Shown in pieces: positions 55,573 through 64,000 of a stretch of DNA of 64,000 bases (the stretch's first letter is position 1; each line of letters begins with the position of its first letter). The stretch is from NCBI GenBank assembly GCA_030826945.1, contig JAPQLC010000010.1, positions 1 through 64,000 of the forward strand, given 5' to 3'. The notes beneath the pieces were generated by a model, which saw only the letters and a list, made by a program, of their open reading frames with translations, had not been told where the DNA came from and made no database searches. Both the position numbers and the translations under genes were made by a program. This DNA is from Candidatus Thiobius zoothamnicola (lineage in GTDB: Bacteria > Pseudomonadota > Gammaproteobacteria > Chromatiales > Chromatiaceae).

Positions 55573-57096
55573 ATGCCTGCAAGCTATGTCACAGAAACCT
55601 TAAAAGCGCGCGTCTACGATGTCGCCGAAGAATCGCCACTTGACCAAGCGATTCGACTCAGCGAGCGGCTACATCACCGAATCTTGCTCAAGCGCGAAGA
55701 TACCCAACCCGTTTTTTCATTCAAACTACGTGGCGCTTACAACAAAATTTTCCACCTGACAGAACAAGAAAAGTCTGCCGGCGTTATCGCCGCATCCGCA
55801 GGCAATCATGCTCAAGGCGTGGCGCTGGCAAGTAAGCAACTGCATGTGTCGGCCACGATTGTCATGCCTGTCACAACGCCCACCATCAAAGTGGAAAATG
55901 TACGCCGCCTGGGCGGCAAAGCGATACAAAAAGGGGATTCCTATGACGAAGCCTATCAACATGCGATGCAACTGGCGGAACAGAACCAATTAACGTTCAT
56001 CCACCCATTCGACGACCCGTATGTGATTGCAGGACAAGGCACCATTGGCATGGAAATCCTGCGCCAACACCCCGACCCGATTGAAGCCGTATTCGTACCA
56101 GTCGGTGGTGGCGGCCTGATCGCTGGCATAGCCGCCTATATCAAATCCATACGACCAGAAATCAAAATCATCGGCGTAGAACCTGAAGACACCCCAACCT
56201 TATATAGCGCCTTAAAATCCGGGCAACCAATCAATCTGGAGCGGACCGGCCTGTTCGCGGACGGCGTCGCCGTCAAGCGCATCGGGACGGAAACTTTCCG
56301 CATCGCTCAGCAGCATGTCGATGAAGTGATATTGGTCAATACCGATCAAATCTGCGCGGCGATCAAAGACATTTTTGATGACACCCGATCTGTCGCCGAA
56401 CCAGCAGGTGCTCTCGCCGTAGCGGGCATCAAAAAATATGCCGAAACCAGGCCAATAGATCAATACCAAACCCTTGTTGCAATTTTAAGTGGCGCGAACA
56501 TCAATTTTGACCGCCTGCGCCATGTCGCCGAGCGAACAGAAATCGGTGAGCAACGTGAGATTTTGCTTGCCGTTGAAATCCCTGAAAAACCAGGCAGCTT
56601 TCTGCAATTTTGCCAGCTTCTGGGCAAACACAACATAACGGAATTCAACTACCGTTATGCGGATGGATGCACCGCCCATGTTTTTTGCGGCATTGAACTC
56701 AGCGGCAACCAAAAAGAACGTAACAACCTGATTGAACGGCTTAAACACGCTGGCTATTCCACCATCGACATGACGGATAACGAAACCGCCAAACTGCACA
56801 TCCGTTACATGGTGGGTGGACATGCGCCACAAGCAACCAATGAGAAATTATATCGCTTTGAATTTCCGGAACGCCCTGGCGCTTTGCTCAGTTTTCTCTC
56901 CGGGTTAAGCGGTGGTTGGAATATCAGTCTGTTCCACTACCGCAATCATGGAGCCGCCTACGGCAGGGTCTTGGTCGGTATCCAACTCACAAAAACAGAT
57001 CAACAACAATTCGAATCCTACCTGCAAGACATTAAGTACAACTATATTGAGGAAACCCACAATCAGGCTTACCACTTATTCGCTCGCGGCGGATAA
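55573..57096 (+). CDS. ilvA: Threonine ammonia-lyase, biosynthetic
   Basis: 507 aa. PLP enzyme producing 2-oxobutanoate, the first committed step to isoleucine. PLP lysine K51 in SFKLRGAYNK; phosphate-binding GGGGL (VPVGGGGLIAGI) and ASAGNHAQGVALA. Two C-terminal ACT-like regulatory domains (about 330-410 and 420-505) indicate the isoleucine-inhibited biosynthetic form rather than the catabolic one. AAAGGG precedes the ATG. Confidence 0.97.
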   Translation: MPASYVTETLKARVYDVAEESPLDQAIRLSERLHHRILLKREDTQPVFSFKLRGAYNKIFHLTEQEKSAGVIAASAGNHAQGVALASKQLHVSATIVMPVTTPTIKVENVRRLGGKAIQKGDSYDEAYQHAMQLAEQNQLTFIHPFDDPYVIAGQGTIGMEILRQHPDPIEAVFVPVGGGGLIAGIAAYIKSIRPEIKIIGVEPEDTPTLYSALKSGQPINLERTGLFADGVAVKRIGTETFRIAQQHVDEVILVNTDQICAAIKDIFDDTRSVAEPAGALAVAGIKKYAETRPIDQYQTLVAILSGANINFDRLRHVAERTEIGEQREILLAVEIPEKPGSFLQFCQLLGKHNITEFNYRYADGCTAHVFCGIELSGNQKERNNLIERLKHAGYSTIDMTDNETAKLHIRYMVGGHAPQATNEKLYRFEFPERPGALLSFLSGLSGGWNISLFHYRNHGAAYGRVLVGIQLTKTDQQQFESYLQDIKYNYIEETHNQAYHLFARGG

Positions 57097-57114
57097 CATA
57101 ATCAACACACAAAA

Positions 57115-57146
57115 ATGCAGGCGGATTATCCAGCAGCAACCTGCAT
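57115..57146 (-). terminator. Rho-independent-type terminator overlapping the cyoE stop
   Basis: Minus-strand arms ATGCAGG (57146-57140) and CCTGCAT (57121-57115) with an 18-base loop that includes the cyoE stop, followed by TTTTT and GTGTG. It should end the cox-assembly transcript before ilvA. Confidence 0.65.
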
Positions 57147-58040
57147 CATGAACGGCAAATAATGATCAATCAGCAACAAAGCGAACAGAGCCATTAAATA
57201 GACGATTGAATAACCAAAGGTACGCATCGGCATACCCGCATCTTCACTGTGATACAGCACTACGGCATGGAAGAGGAAAACCAGATTCAACAACACGGCA
57301 CCAATTAAATACAACATACCGGTCATGCCATAACTGAATGGCAATAAGGTGACGACGAATAACAAAATCGTATACAGCAGAATCTGTAATCGCGTGTAAT
57401 CCTCGCCATGGGTGACCGGTAACATCGGCATATCCACTTTGCGATACTCATCCGCCCGATGAATGGCTAAGGCCCAGAAATGTGGAGGCGTCCAGGTGAA
57501 AATGATTAAAAACAACAGGAAAGCCTCAGGGTCAACCTGGCCCGTCACCGCAACCCAGCCTAACAACGGCGGAGCCGCGCCCGCCGCACCTCCAATCACA
57601 ATATTCTGCGGCGTGGCGCGCTTCAGATACATGGTGTATACCACAGCGTAGCCAATCAACGAAATAAAGGTCAACAAGGCCGTCAACCTGTTTACGAAGA
57701 AAATCAGAATCAACATTGAGAGGATGCCAATCGCACCTGCGAAAATCAACGCATCACGAGTACTCACCATTCCCTGAGGCAAAGGCCTGTTATAGGTGCG
57801 CCCCATGACGGCATCAATCTTCTGATCCACAATATGGTTGATCGCCGCCGCAGAACCGGCGGCCAGACCAATCCCTAAAGTTGCGAATATCAGAATGTCT
57901 AACGGCGGTAAGCCGGGCGAGGCCAGAAAAATACCAACGACCGCAGTAAATACAATTAACGCGACAACCTTGAGTTTACACAACTCAAGATAATTACGCC
58001 ATCCAACTTGCGTGGATTCCTTTAATGTTGTTGTCGCCAT
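57126..58040 (-). CDS. cyoE: Protohaem IX farnesyltransferase (haem O synthase)
   Basis: 304 aa, about eight to nine transmembrane helices. UbiA-type prenyltransferase motifs [15 protein letters not shown] and [15 protein letters not shown]. Converts haem B to haem O, the substrate for the adjacent CtaA. The start lies 19 bases inside the end of ctaA. Last gene of this run. Confidence 0.96.
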   Translation of the reverse strand: MATTTLKESTQVGWRNYLELCKLKVVALIVFTAVVGIFLASPGLPPLDILIFATLGIGLAAGSAAAINHIVDQKIDAVMGRTYNRPLPQGMVSTRDALIFAGAIGILSMLILIFFVNRLTALLTFISLIGYAVVYTMYLKRATPQNIVIGGAAGAAPPLLGWVAVTGQVDPEAFLLFLIIFTWTPPHFWALAIHRADEYRKVDMPMLPVTHGEDYTRLQILLYTILLFVVTLLPFSYGMTGMLYLIGAVLLNLVFLFHAVVLYHSEDAGMPMRTFGYSIVYLMALFALLLIDHYLPFMMQVAAG

Positions 58041-59002
58041 AGTAAAAAATTCACCTGAATAACGGAAAGCAACAACAATGCTGCCACCGCATTATGCGCA
58101 ACAGCAACCACTAACGGTAAATGGAAAACGACATTACTGATGCCCAAACCAATCTGAACAAAAAGCAAAATACCGACCAAAATCCCGGCCAAAGCCAAAG
58201 GGCCTCCGCGCTTCAATAGCGCATAAGTTAATAACCCCAGATAAACCAAAACGATCAATGCGCCAATACGATGGGTCAAATGAATTGCCGTGCGCGCAGG
58301 ATGCTCAAGAACGCCAAATTCATAATTCACGCCCAACCCACGCCATAACACGAAAGCTTCCGAAAAATCCACTTCCGGCCAAAAGCTGCCTTGGCAAGTT
58401 GGAAAATCGGTGCAGGAAAGCGCTGCATAATTCGCGCTGGTCCAACCACCCAAAGCAATCTGTGCAATCAACAGAAATAACCCAAAAGCCGCGCGGCTTT
58501 GCAACCCCTGATTCACGAACACAGTATGCCTGTCCGTACTCACCAGTAACAATAAAAACAACAAGGATATCGTGGCAAACCCACCCAATAAGTGAGCCAT
58601 AACAACCACAGGCTTCAACAACAAAGTGACTGTCCACATGCCTAACAAGGCCTGGAAAACCACCACCACAACCAACAGAACTGGCAACCAGATTGGCTGA
58701 CGATAATCATTTTTACGCCGCACCCAAGACCAAATCGCAATCAGAAAAATCATCATGCCCAAGAAACCAGCGACATAACGATGCACCATTTCAGCCCAAC
58801 CTTTTTCAGGCTCCAAGGGTCGCTGAATCAAATAATCCTGGTTTTCAATCTCCGCTTCACTTTCCGGCACCAACCACTGACCGTAACAACCCGGCCAATC
58901 AGGGCACCCCAGGCCAGCATCAGAAAGACGCGTATAAGCTCCCAGTACAATGACGCACAAAGCTAACAGAATAGCCAGTTTAATGAAGCTCGAATAACGC
59001 AT
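58022..59002 (-). CDS. ctaA: Haem A synthase (COX15/CtaA)
   Basis: 326 aa from the ATG complementary to 59000-59002 with GGAA nine bases before. Eight transmembrane helices with paired His ligands ([12 protein letters not shown] and ALLGMWTV...HLLGGF; then [11 protein letters not shown] and [11 protein letters not shown]). Oxidises haem O to haem A, which fits an aa3-type terminal oxidase. Its N-terminal loop has the [15 protein letters not shown] and later [10 protein letters not shown] cysteine pairs (in part). Confidence 0.95.
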   Translation of the reverse strand: MRYSSFIKLAILLALCVIVLGAYTRLSDAGLGCPDWPGCYGQWLVPESEAEIENQDYLIQRPLEPEKGWAEMVHRYVAGFLGMMIFLIAIWSWVRRKNDYRQPIWLPVLLVVVVVFQALLGMWTVTLLLKPVVVMAHLLGGFATISLLFLLLLVSTDRHTVFVNQGLQSRAAFGLFLLIAQIALGGWTSANYAALSCTDFPTCQGSFWPEVDFSEAFVLWRGLGVNYEFGVLEHPARTAIHLTHRIGALIVLVYLGLLTYALLKRGGPLALAGILVGILLFVQIGLGISNVVFHLPLVVAVAHNAVAALLLLSVIQVNFLLWRQQH

Positions 59003-59201
59003 AAATTCACTTTCCAGTGCCAAAATCAGATTTAGATCGTCAACAAGGTATAAACCGCCGCCGACCCAAAGAGAGAACTACGCCCCTCCCCTTCAAGAAA
59101 CCTCAATCGGTTTTGATCCTGTCGCAAGCAACAGGGAGTAACAAAATTGAATTGACAGCGGCGAACCAAAATTGATGCCTGGTATCATCAACCCAACCCA
59201 C

Positions 59202-59813
59202 TCAACCAATCTGAGAAACTTTCAACAATTTGGTTAAATCCTTCAACAATCGCTTAGGCTCAACCGTTAAATCGTAATACATCATCAAATTATTTAACGG
59301 ATCAACCAAAAAGAACTGTTTTCCCTGAGTGGAAAACTCATCGCCCACAAACGCCTTTTTCCATTGCGAACCCTGCTCCGTACTCATAACCCGAGCGATA
59401 ATTAGATCTGGGTGGTCATCCAATATCTTTTGCGCAGACGCGAGGCTTAACGCTTCACTCACGACGAGTAAACGCCTGATACGCTGCATATCCTTATGAG
59501 TACTGAAACGCGTCTGCCTGGTTAAATACAATTGATCCATGCAAAGCACGCCACAAGCCTCATTCGCAAACATGACATAACGCCAACGCCCCTTCATAGC
59601 ATCAAGCCCGGCACCACCAACAGGCTCCAACGCCTCATGCGCTAAAGGTCTGGCTGGAGTAATCAAGGTTCCCGCATTATTCGTGGAGCTGACACCATGA
59701 CTTTGCAAATATTGCCAAGCACTCCAAGCCAACAAAGGCGGCAACAAAAATATCACGAATATGGCGATTAATTGCCGCCGTCCCTTCGTTAATCCAATCG
59801 ATTCATTCTGCAT
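59202..59813 (-). CDS. SCO-like cytochrome oxidase-cluster protein
   Basis: 203 aa. One N-terminal transmembrane helix (about 15-33) and a periplasmic thioredoxin/SCO-like domain (WRYVMFANEACGVLCMDQLY, with two Cys four residues apart rather than CxxxC in full SCO consensus). Found in this place, between surf1 and ctaA, in many gammaproteobacterial cox clusters. Probably a copper or redox helper in oxidase assembly; the exact role is not known. Overlaps the end of surf1 by 11 bases. Confidence 0.75.
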   Translation of the reverse strand: MQNESIGLTKGRRQLIAIFVIFLLPPLLAWSAWQYLQSHGVSSTNNAGTLITPARPLAHEALEPVGGAGLDAMKGRWRYVMFANEACGVLCMDQLYLTRQTRFSTHKDMQRIRRLLVVSEALSLASAQKILDDHPDLIIARVMSTEQGSQWKKAFVGDEFSTQGKQFFLVDPLNNLMMYYDLTVEPKRLLKDLTKLLKVSQIG

Positions 59814-60558
59814 GAGACGATGCTCCAGTCGAAATACGGCGGGTATTCACGCCAAAATAAATAATCAATAACGCCACCGCCAAAGCGAACCATTGGACAG
59901 CATATCCAAGATGTTTTTCTGGGGAAATATGCTCAATAGCAGACCAATCATATTGCAGAACACCCTTTTGGTCAGCATCAATCACGAGTGTTAAAGGTAA
60001 TAGGTCCAAATTTTTGATCTCGTCCAACATCGCCACATCCAGATTCTGCAATAGAACGCGTTCAGCAATGCTATCGTAAGGCTGTTCTCCCAGCACCAAG
60101 CCAACAGAAGCAGGAGAATCCAAATGACCGGACAGCCTCATCTGACCCTGCGGCAGCGGCAAATCCGGCAAAAATTGACGGGATTGTCCAACACTCACCC
60201 ACCCCCGATTAATCAGAACCTGTTTACCGCTCAATAATTGAAATAAGCTAAACACATGATAACCAGCCAGTCCTTGATATAAACGATTATCCAATAACCA
60301 TTGCTGCCCACTCACATAATGCCCTTCCGCATAAGCCGGGCGAAACCGATCCAACACCGGATCCACCTGCCCCCCTCCATCTAACAACAATGTCGCAGCG
60401 GATCGACGCATTTGCTTCGCTTCAAGCAACGCTTGCTTCTCTTGTGCCCGATCCAACTGCCAATCACCCAGTGCCAACAAACCCATTAATAGGAGAAAAA
60501 AAGCGAGCGTCGGCAATAGACTCGGAGTAAATAAAAAACTTCCCACCTTTAATTGCAT
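59803..60558 (-). CDS. SURF1-family oxidase assembly protein
   Basis: 251 aa from the ATG complementary to 60556-60558; an earlier in-frame start (to 60594) has no better site. Two transmembrane helices (about 14-31 and 222-240) enclosing a periplasmic domain with the SURF1 motifs LGDWQLDRAQEK, GWVSVGQSRQFLPDLP, and a C-terminal KHLGYAVQWFALAVALLIIY. SURF1 assists haem A insertion into subunit I. Confidence 0.92.
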   Translation of the reverse strand: MQLKVGSFLFTPSLLPTLAFFLLLMGLLALGDWQLDRAQEKQALLEAKQMRRSAATLLLDGGGQVDPVLDRFRPAYAEGHYVSGQQWLLDNRLYQGLAGYHVFSLFQLLSGKQVLINRGWVSVGQSRQFLPDLPLPQGQMRLSGHLDSPASVGLVLGEQPYDSIAERVLLQNLDVAMLDEIKNLDLLPLTLVIDADQKGVLQYDWSAIEHISPEKHLGYAVQWFALAVALLIIYFGVNTRRISTGASSHAE

Positions 60559-60785
60559 GGCGAAATGTCTCGTTGAATGATCATATAAAATCAATAGGAA
60601 ATATCATCATGAAAAAATAAGTCACTCGATATTCATATATCGTTATTGGCCTATGCTAACGCACAACAAGCGCTGATTGAACGCTGCATCCTATCGAATA
60701 GCCTTTTCGGCAAATCCTCCCAAAGGCCCGCCAAAATATGATAGATTCGATGTAACGTCATAACATCATTAACTCTGGGACGATT

Positions 60786-61010
60786 ATGTCGATCGTTAGC
60801 ATCATTATCCTTATCCTTTTTGTCGGCATCTTACTCAGCTTAGGTTCCGCCTTATTTTATCTGGGGCATGACAAAGGTGATTCAAAACGCACCGTGCGCG
60901 CATTAACAGTCCGCATCAGTTTATCCATCGCGCTATTCCTCTTGTTGATGATATTGATTGGTCTTGGCGTTATCCAACCACATGGGCTTTATCCACCTCA
61001 AGCCAGCTAA
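60786..61010 (+). CDS. Twin transmembrane protein (DUF2909)
   Basis: 74 aa, two transmembrane helices (about 2-24 and 42-63) separated by a short charged loop (HDKGDSKRTVRAL). DUF2909 proteins recur beside SURF1 in cox clusters; the function is not known. It is on the strand opposite to its cox neighbours. Confidence 0.85.
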   Translation: MSIVSIIILILFVGILLSLGSALFYLGHDKGDSKRTVRALTVRISLSIALFLLLMILIGLGVIQPHGLYPPQAS

Positions 61011-61633
61011 CAACAATACGCCAAGATGAGCTGATTATGGACATTAACTCGTCATTCTTTTTAAATAAAGAACCGATAGGGTTCCTGCAAGAACACCGTA
61101 AGGCCCTCTGAGGCAAATTTCAAATCAGCTGAAACCCCAAGACAAAGCCCTCACCCAAAAATACTATTTACTAAAACACGAAAACTCTTGCACCTATCGT
61201 TTGGCTTAAAAGGATAAAAAATTTATCCACCTATCAACTCGTTTATTTCGCTTGGACTAATTATCCCCTTACCCCACAAGGCTGCTCTGTCCCGCCCATC
61301 ACGCACAACAGTTCTCCAACGTAGACTCAATCAAGGCCTCAACCACTCCGCTTAAGAGCACGTCACAAACGCAACCACTAATACCTCTATTTGAGCTGTA
61401 TGGGAGCAAATCCCAAAAAGTCCCTCTCAACTCACCCAGCCCCACTCAATACAGCCGGTATTGATATTGGCGCACCCTCACTTTCATTGGGCTCCTGCTG
61501 GTCGGAGTGCGTGGTCCACATTGCTTGAATCGAAGCAACCCTTCTCTGGAGATTCCCCGAGCGATGCGCTAAATTGAACGCCCACCAATCTGCAAAGATT
61601 TTCAATCTGCATGAAATAAAAAAGGACGATATT
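61011..61633. other. Intergenic region between DUF2909 and the haemerythrin-like gene
   Basis: 623 bp. No gene recognised. It contains a small GAACC/GGTTC hairpin just after the DUF2909 gene and the leader of the haemerythrin-like gene. Long non-coding tracts of this kind are rare in the rest of the cluster. Confidence 0.4.
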
Positions 61634-62065
61634 ATGACTGACTATGACAAATTGCATGAAGAAAACCACAAAATCACGGAACTCGCCAACATACTGACTT
61701 TATTACTGAGTGACCGTGCGCTGTGTGATTCAGAGGTCACCTGCGAACTTTTTTTCCGCTATGTGGACAAAGTGAACAACCATCTGTTACAGACAGATAG
61801 CGCTCTGTACGCCAAATTACTGGCTGCTGGCGACCAGAAATCGAGAAACCTGGTAGATCGTTTTGCCGGAGGTTCACAAGAGATCAATCGACTGTTCCGC
61901 AGTTACACCAAAAAATGGTGCAAAATGCGAAGCAAAACACTCCGGATCAGCGACTACGACGATTTTATGCGAGAAACCAGAGAGGTATTCCAAATGGTGC
62001 TGAACCGAATTCAGGATGAAACCGAGCACCTGTATCCCGCCGTGCGTCAAGCCAATTCATCTTAA
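61634..62065 (+). CDS. Haemerythrin-like (HHE) cation-binding protein
   Basis: 143 aa from the ATG at 61634 with AAGGA eight bases before; an in-frame ATG twenty codons earlier has none. All-helical domain with EENHKI near the N-terminus, VNNHLLQTDSALYAKLL, and a C-terminal QDETEHLYPAV, giving several His/Glu ligands in the order expected for an HHE four-helix bundle. Could bind di-iron and oxygen or nitric oxide. On the strand opposite to the cox genes around it. Confidence 0.75.
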   Translation: MTDYDKLHEENHKITELANILTLLLSDRALCDSEVTCELFFRYVDKVNNHLLQTDSALYAKLLAAGDQKSRNLVDRFAGGSQEINRLFRSYTKKWCKMRSKTLRISDYDDFMRETREVFQMVLNRIQDETEHLYPAVRQANSS

Positions 62066-62597
62066 AACACCATAGGGACATTCGTCCCCATCTTGCAGTA
62101 ACAGTAATACTCGACAGTCCCGGTATATGGTGCGAAAAAATTGAAGCATCCGTACCTCAAAACCGGAAAAGCTGTCGTGGTTTCAATACCCATTGGATAT
62201 TAATTTCAAACAAAAAATATCGTGCAACAATAGAATATTCTAAAATACAGTCTCCGACACGATGAAGCGTTATTACATCATAGCAGCCCACCAAGACCTC
62301 TCTTCACCTCGATAATCATTCAGAAATACCCAATTGATTACCTTCTGGCATTAGATTGCTAACACCCTTTAACATTCTTTTTAGTTTTACTTGGGAAGCA
62401 GTCCCTCATTAAAAGATTTTTTATCGACAAACAATACCCTTACCCAGGAATTCCGTGCGAAGACCAGCGGAAAAAACAGAGGCGCATGAAAAAATAGACG
62501 GTACGGGCAACCCCACACCATCTATTTCTTTGACCAAAAATCCTGTTTTGTATAAAGCTAAGAGATAATCATCCCCAAACTCTGCTGATCACCAGAT
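62066..62597. other. Intergenic region between the haemerythrin-like gene and coxIII
   Basis: 532 bp. No gene recognised. A GGGAC/GTCCC hairpin (62075-62088) lies after the haemerythrin-like stop, and a terminator of the cox transcript lies at 62489-62527. Confidence 0.5.
62489..62527 (-). terminator. Rho-independent terminator of the ctaG-coxIII transcript
   Basis: Minus-strand arms AAATAGATGGT (62527-62517) and ACCGTCTATTT (62502-62492) differ from perfect complement at one base (a G-T wobble pair), with a 14-base loop, and are followed by a T6 run (62494-62489). It lies about 70 bases past the coxIII stop. Confidence 0.75.
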
Positions 62598-63464
62598 TTA
62601 TAACACGTAAACAAAAATAAACAATCCCAGCCAGACGACATCAACAAAATGCCAATACCAAGCCACCCCTTCAAATGCGAAATGATGCTCAGGATTAAAA
62701 TGTGATTTCGCTGCCCGCCAAGTGATAATAATCAACATCGCCGTACCCAGCGTCACATGGAATCCATGAAAGCCCGTCAGCATATAAAAGGTTGACCCAT
62801 AAATACCGGACTCCAAAGTCAAATTCAAATCATGATATGCATGAATATACTCATAAGCCTGGAACCCAAGGAAGATAATCCCCAACAATACAGTCGCAAC
62901 CAGCCAAATGACGGTTTTCGCATTATTACCTGCTTTAAGCGCGTGATGAGCAATCGTAATAGTGACGCCTGAAGCCAATAGTAAAGCCGTATTCAGTGCC
63001 GGAACGCCCCAAGCTCCCATCGTCTGAAAATCACCGCCAACATTACCAGGACCATTTGTCGGCCAGTTTTCGCCATAGCCAGCCCACAGCGTCATATTGG
63101 TTGACATGCCAATGCCTTCGCCCAATAACCAGGGAACAGATAAAGCACGCGCATAAAACAAAGCACCGAAGAAAGCCGCAAAAAACATGACTTCGGAAAA
63201 AATAAACCACATCATGCCTTGACGAAATGAGCGGTCCACCTGCTCATTATACATACCTTTCAGGCTTTCATTAATGACAGCCCCAAACCAGCCAAACATC
63301 ATGAAAGCAACTAAAGCCAGACCAATATATAAAGTGATCTGTCCAGTACTGTTGCCATTAAACCAATTCGCTGCGCCAACGACTCCAATCGTCAAAGCAA
63401 CACTGGCGATTATTGGCCAATAACTGCTATGTGGCACATAGTAACTATCCGCTGAATGAGCCAT
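62598..63464 (-). CDS. coxC: Cytochrome c oxidase subunit III
   Basis: 288 aa, seven transmembrane helices. MMWFIFSEVMFFAAFFGALFYA with the conserved Glu, TGFHGFHVTLGTAMLIII, and HFAFEGVAWYWHFVDVVWLGLF are the diagnostic blocks (in part). Subunit III of an aa3-type haem-copper oxidase. It lies downstream of ctaG on the minus strand. Confidence 0.96.
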   Translation of the reverse strand: MAHSADSYYVPHSSYWPIIASVALTIGVVGAANWFNGNSTGQITLYIGLALVAFMMFGWFGAVINESLKGMYNEQVDRSFRQGMMWFIFSEVMFFAAFFGALFYARALSVPWLLGEGIGMSTNMTLWAGYGENWPTNGPGNVGGDFQTMGAWGVPALNTALLLASGVTITIAHHALKAGNNAKTVIWLVATVLLGIIFLGFQAYEYIHAYHDLNLTLESGIYGSTFYMLTGFHGFHVTLGTAMLIIITWRAAKSHFNPEHHFAFEGVAWYWHFVDVVWLGLFIFVYVL

Positions 63465-63540
63465 AACTCCCCCCTCTACCTCTATAATCTTTAAGTATAT
63501 GAAATTTTATGTCTGAATTTCTGCATCAAGCAAAATCCGT

Positions 63541-64000
63541 TTAATTCGCCACAGCTTGTTGAGTCACATCAAAAAGCGTGTATGCCAAAGTCAATGTCTC
63601 AATTTTCTCCGGTAACCTGGGATCAACAATAAACCGCAACGGCATTTCCTTGGTTTCCCCCGCCTCCAATGGCTGTTGATCGAAACAGAAACATTCTGTT
63701 TTATTAAAATAACGGCTGGCCTTAATTGGAGACACGCTGGGCACCGCCTGACCAATCATTCTGCGTCCCGTATGATTCTCGGCGATATAAGATGCAGCAT
63801 ATAACTTACCTGGATGCACCTGCATGGCCGCTCTAACTGGCGCGAAAGCCCAAGGCATATCAACGCTGTTATTCGCCACGAATTGAACCGTGACCTTACG
63901 CTGCAAATCAGGTTGATAACCGGCAGCCACTTCCGCTTCGCTCACACGTCCAGTTTTGCCATTAAGCCCCGTAATCTCGCAAAACACGTCATACAGCGGA
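63541..64000 (-). CDS. ctaG: Cytochrome c oxidase assembly protein CtaG/Cox11, C-terminal part
   Basis: The gene enters from the right edge; about 152 codons are visible. Begins in the conserved PLYDVFCEITGLNGKTG and contains FNKTECFCFDQQPLEAGETKEMP with the CFCF copper-binding motif and VDPRLP. Cox11 delivers copper to the CuB site of subunit I. The start lies beyond the window. Confidence 0.95.
   Translation of the reverse strand, partial: PLYDVFCEITGLNGKTGRVSEAEVAAGYQPDLQRKVTVQFVANNSVDMPWAFAPVRAAMQVHPGKLYAASYIAENHTGRRMIGQAVPSVSPIKASRYFNKTECFCFDQQPLEAGETKEMPLRFIVDPRLPEKIETLTLAYTLFDVTQQAVAN

Noticed and set aside
61500-61600. Possible tRNA in the long gap before the haemerythrin-like gene
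   Set aside because: No acceptor stem, no GTTCNANNC arm and no CCA-like end could be assembled; no tRNA was seen elsewhere either.

Overview
The window comes from a Gram-negative bacterium. It most resembles a gammaproteobacterium with respiratory, probably sulfur-oxidising, metabolism. Evidence for this is an SspA/SspB pair, XerC, IHF alpha, the pilMNOPQ order, a 14-subunit complex I operon, an aa3-type cytochrome oxidase assembly cluster, a dihaem c5-type cytochrome, and a Gly/Asn/Trp-rich secreted protein resembling the sulfur globule proteins of purple and colourless sulfur bacteria. Base composition is near 50% GC over most of the window and clearly more AT-rich at about 32.9-36.6 kb and 45.9-48.0 kb. 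I do not assign a genus. No tRNA, rRNA or CRISPR was found.

Layout. 0-0.1 kb: the start of a VgrG-like gene. 0.3-5.1 kb: pilMNOPQ, the type IV pilus alignment complex and secretin, with 4-bp overlaps. 5.2-8.3 kb: a tightly packed TlpA-like / thioredoxin / TolC / HlyD-type adaptor operon with no visible pump. 8.5-10.4 kb: xerC facing sspAB. 10.5-14.5 kb: the sulfur-globule-like gene with a strong stem-loop at its 3' end, an RND-type adaptor translationally adjacent to a lipoamide-dehydrogenase-like flavoenzyme, and a 600-bp region with little in it. 14.5-29.1 kb: nuoA-N on the minus strand with a good sigma70-type promoter. 29.3-31.8 kb: mnmG and a pRiA4b ORF-3-like gene.

31.8-38.1 kb is an accessory segment between two insertion sequences: a decayed IS with 18-20-bp terminal repeats and an IS630-family element. 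Between them lie azlCD and an unusual XRE-cupin-methyltransferase fusion, plus gene remnants. 38.5-45.9 kb: ferredoxin-NADP reductase, an operon of periplasmic thiol oxidoreductases with a dihaem cytochrome and a lone gspI, ccmAB without ccmC, a DUF2927 protein, a conserved unknown, a GNAT enzyme and a Tat-exported superoxide-reductase-like protein. 46.2-48.0 kb: an AT-rich three-gene cassette (STAS+GHKL ATPase, STAS-like DUF4325, membrane protein), the best candidate here for an undescribed signalling system. 48.1-57.1 kb: dapC, ihfA, a lectin-like secreted protein with a paralogue remnant behind it, a large GT4 glycosyltransferase, an A-type Fe-S carrier, mgtE and ilvA. 57.1-64.0 kb: the haem A / cytochrome oxidase assembly genes cyoE, ctaA, a SCO-like protein, surf1, coxIII and ctaG, interrupted by oppositely oriented DUF2909 and haemerythrin genes.

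How the parts fit. Complex I, the c-type cytochrome maturation and thiol-redox genes, the c5 cytochrome and the aa3 oxidase assembly genes form a NADH-to-oxygen respiratory set. The sulfur-globule-like protein and the SOR-like protein fit a sulfur- and oxygen-exposed lifestyle. Pili, VgrG, lectin and glycosyltransferase are surface functions.
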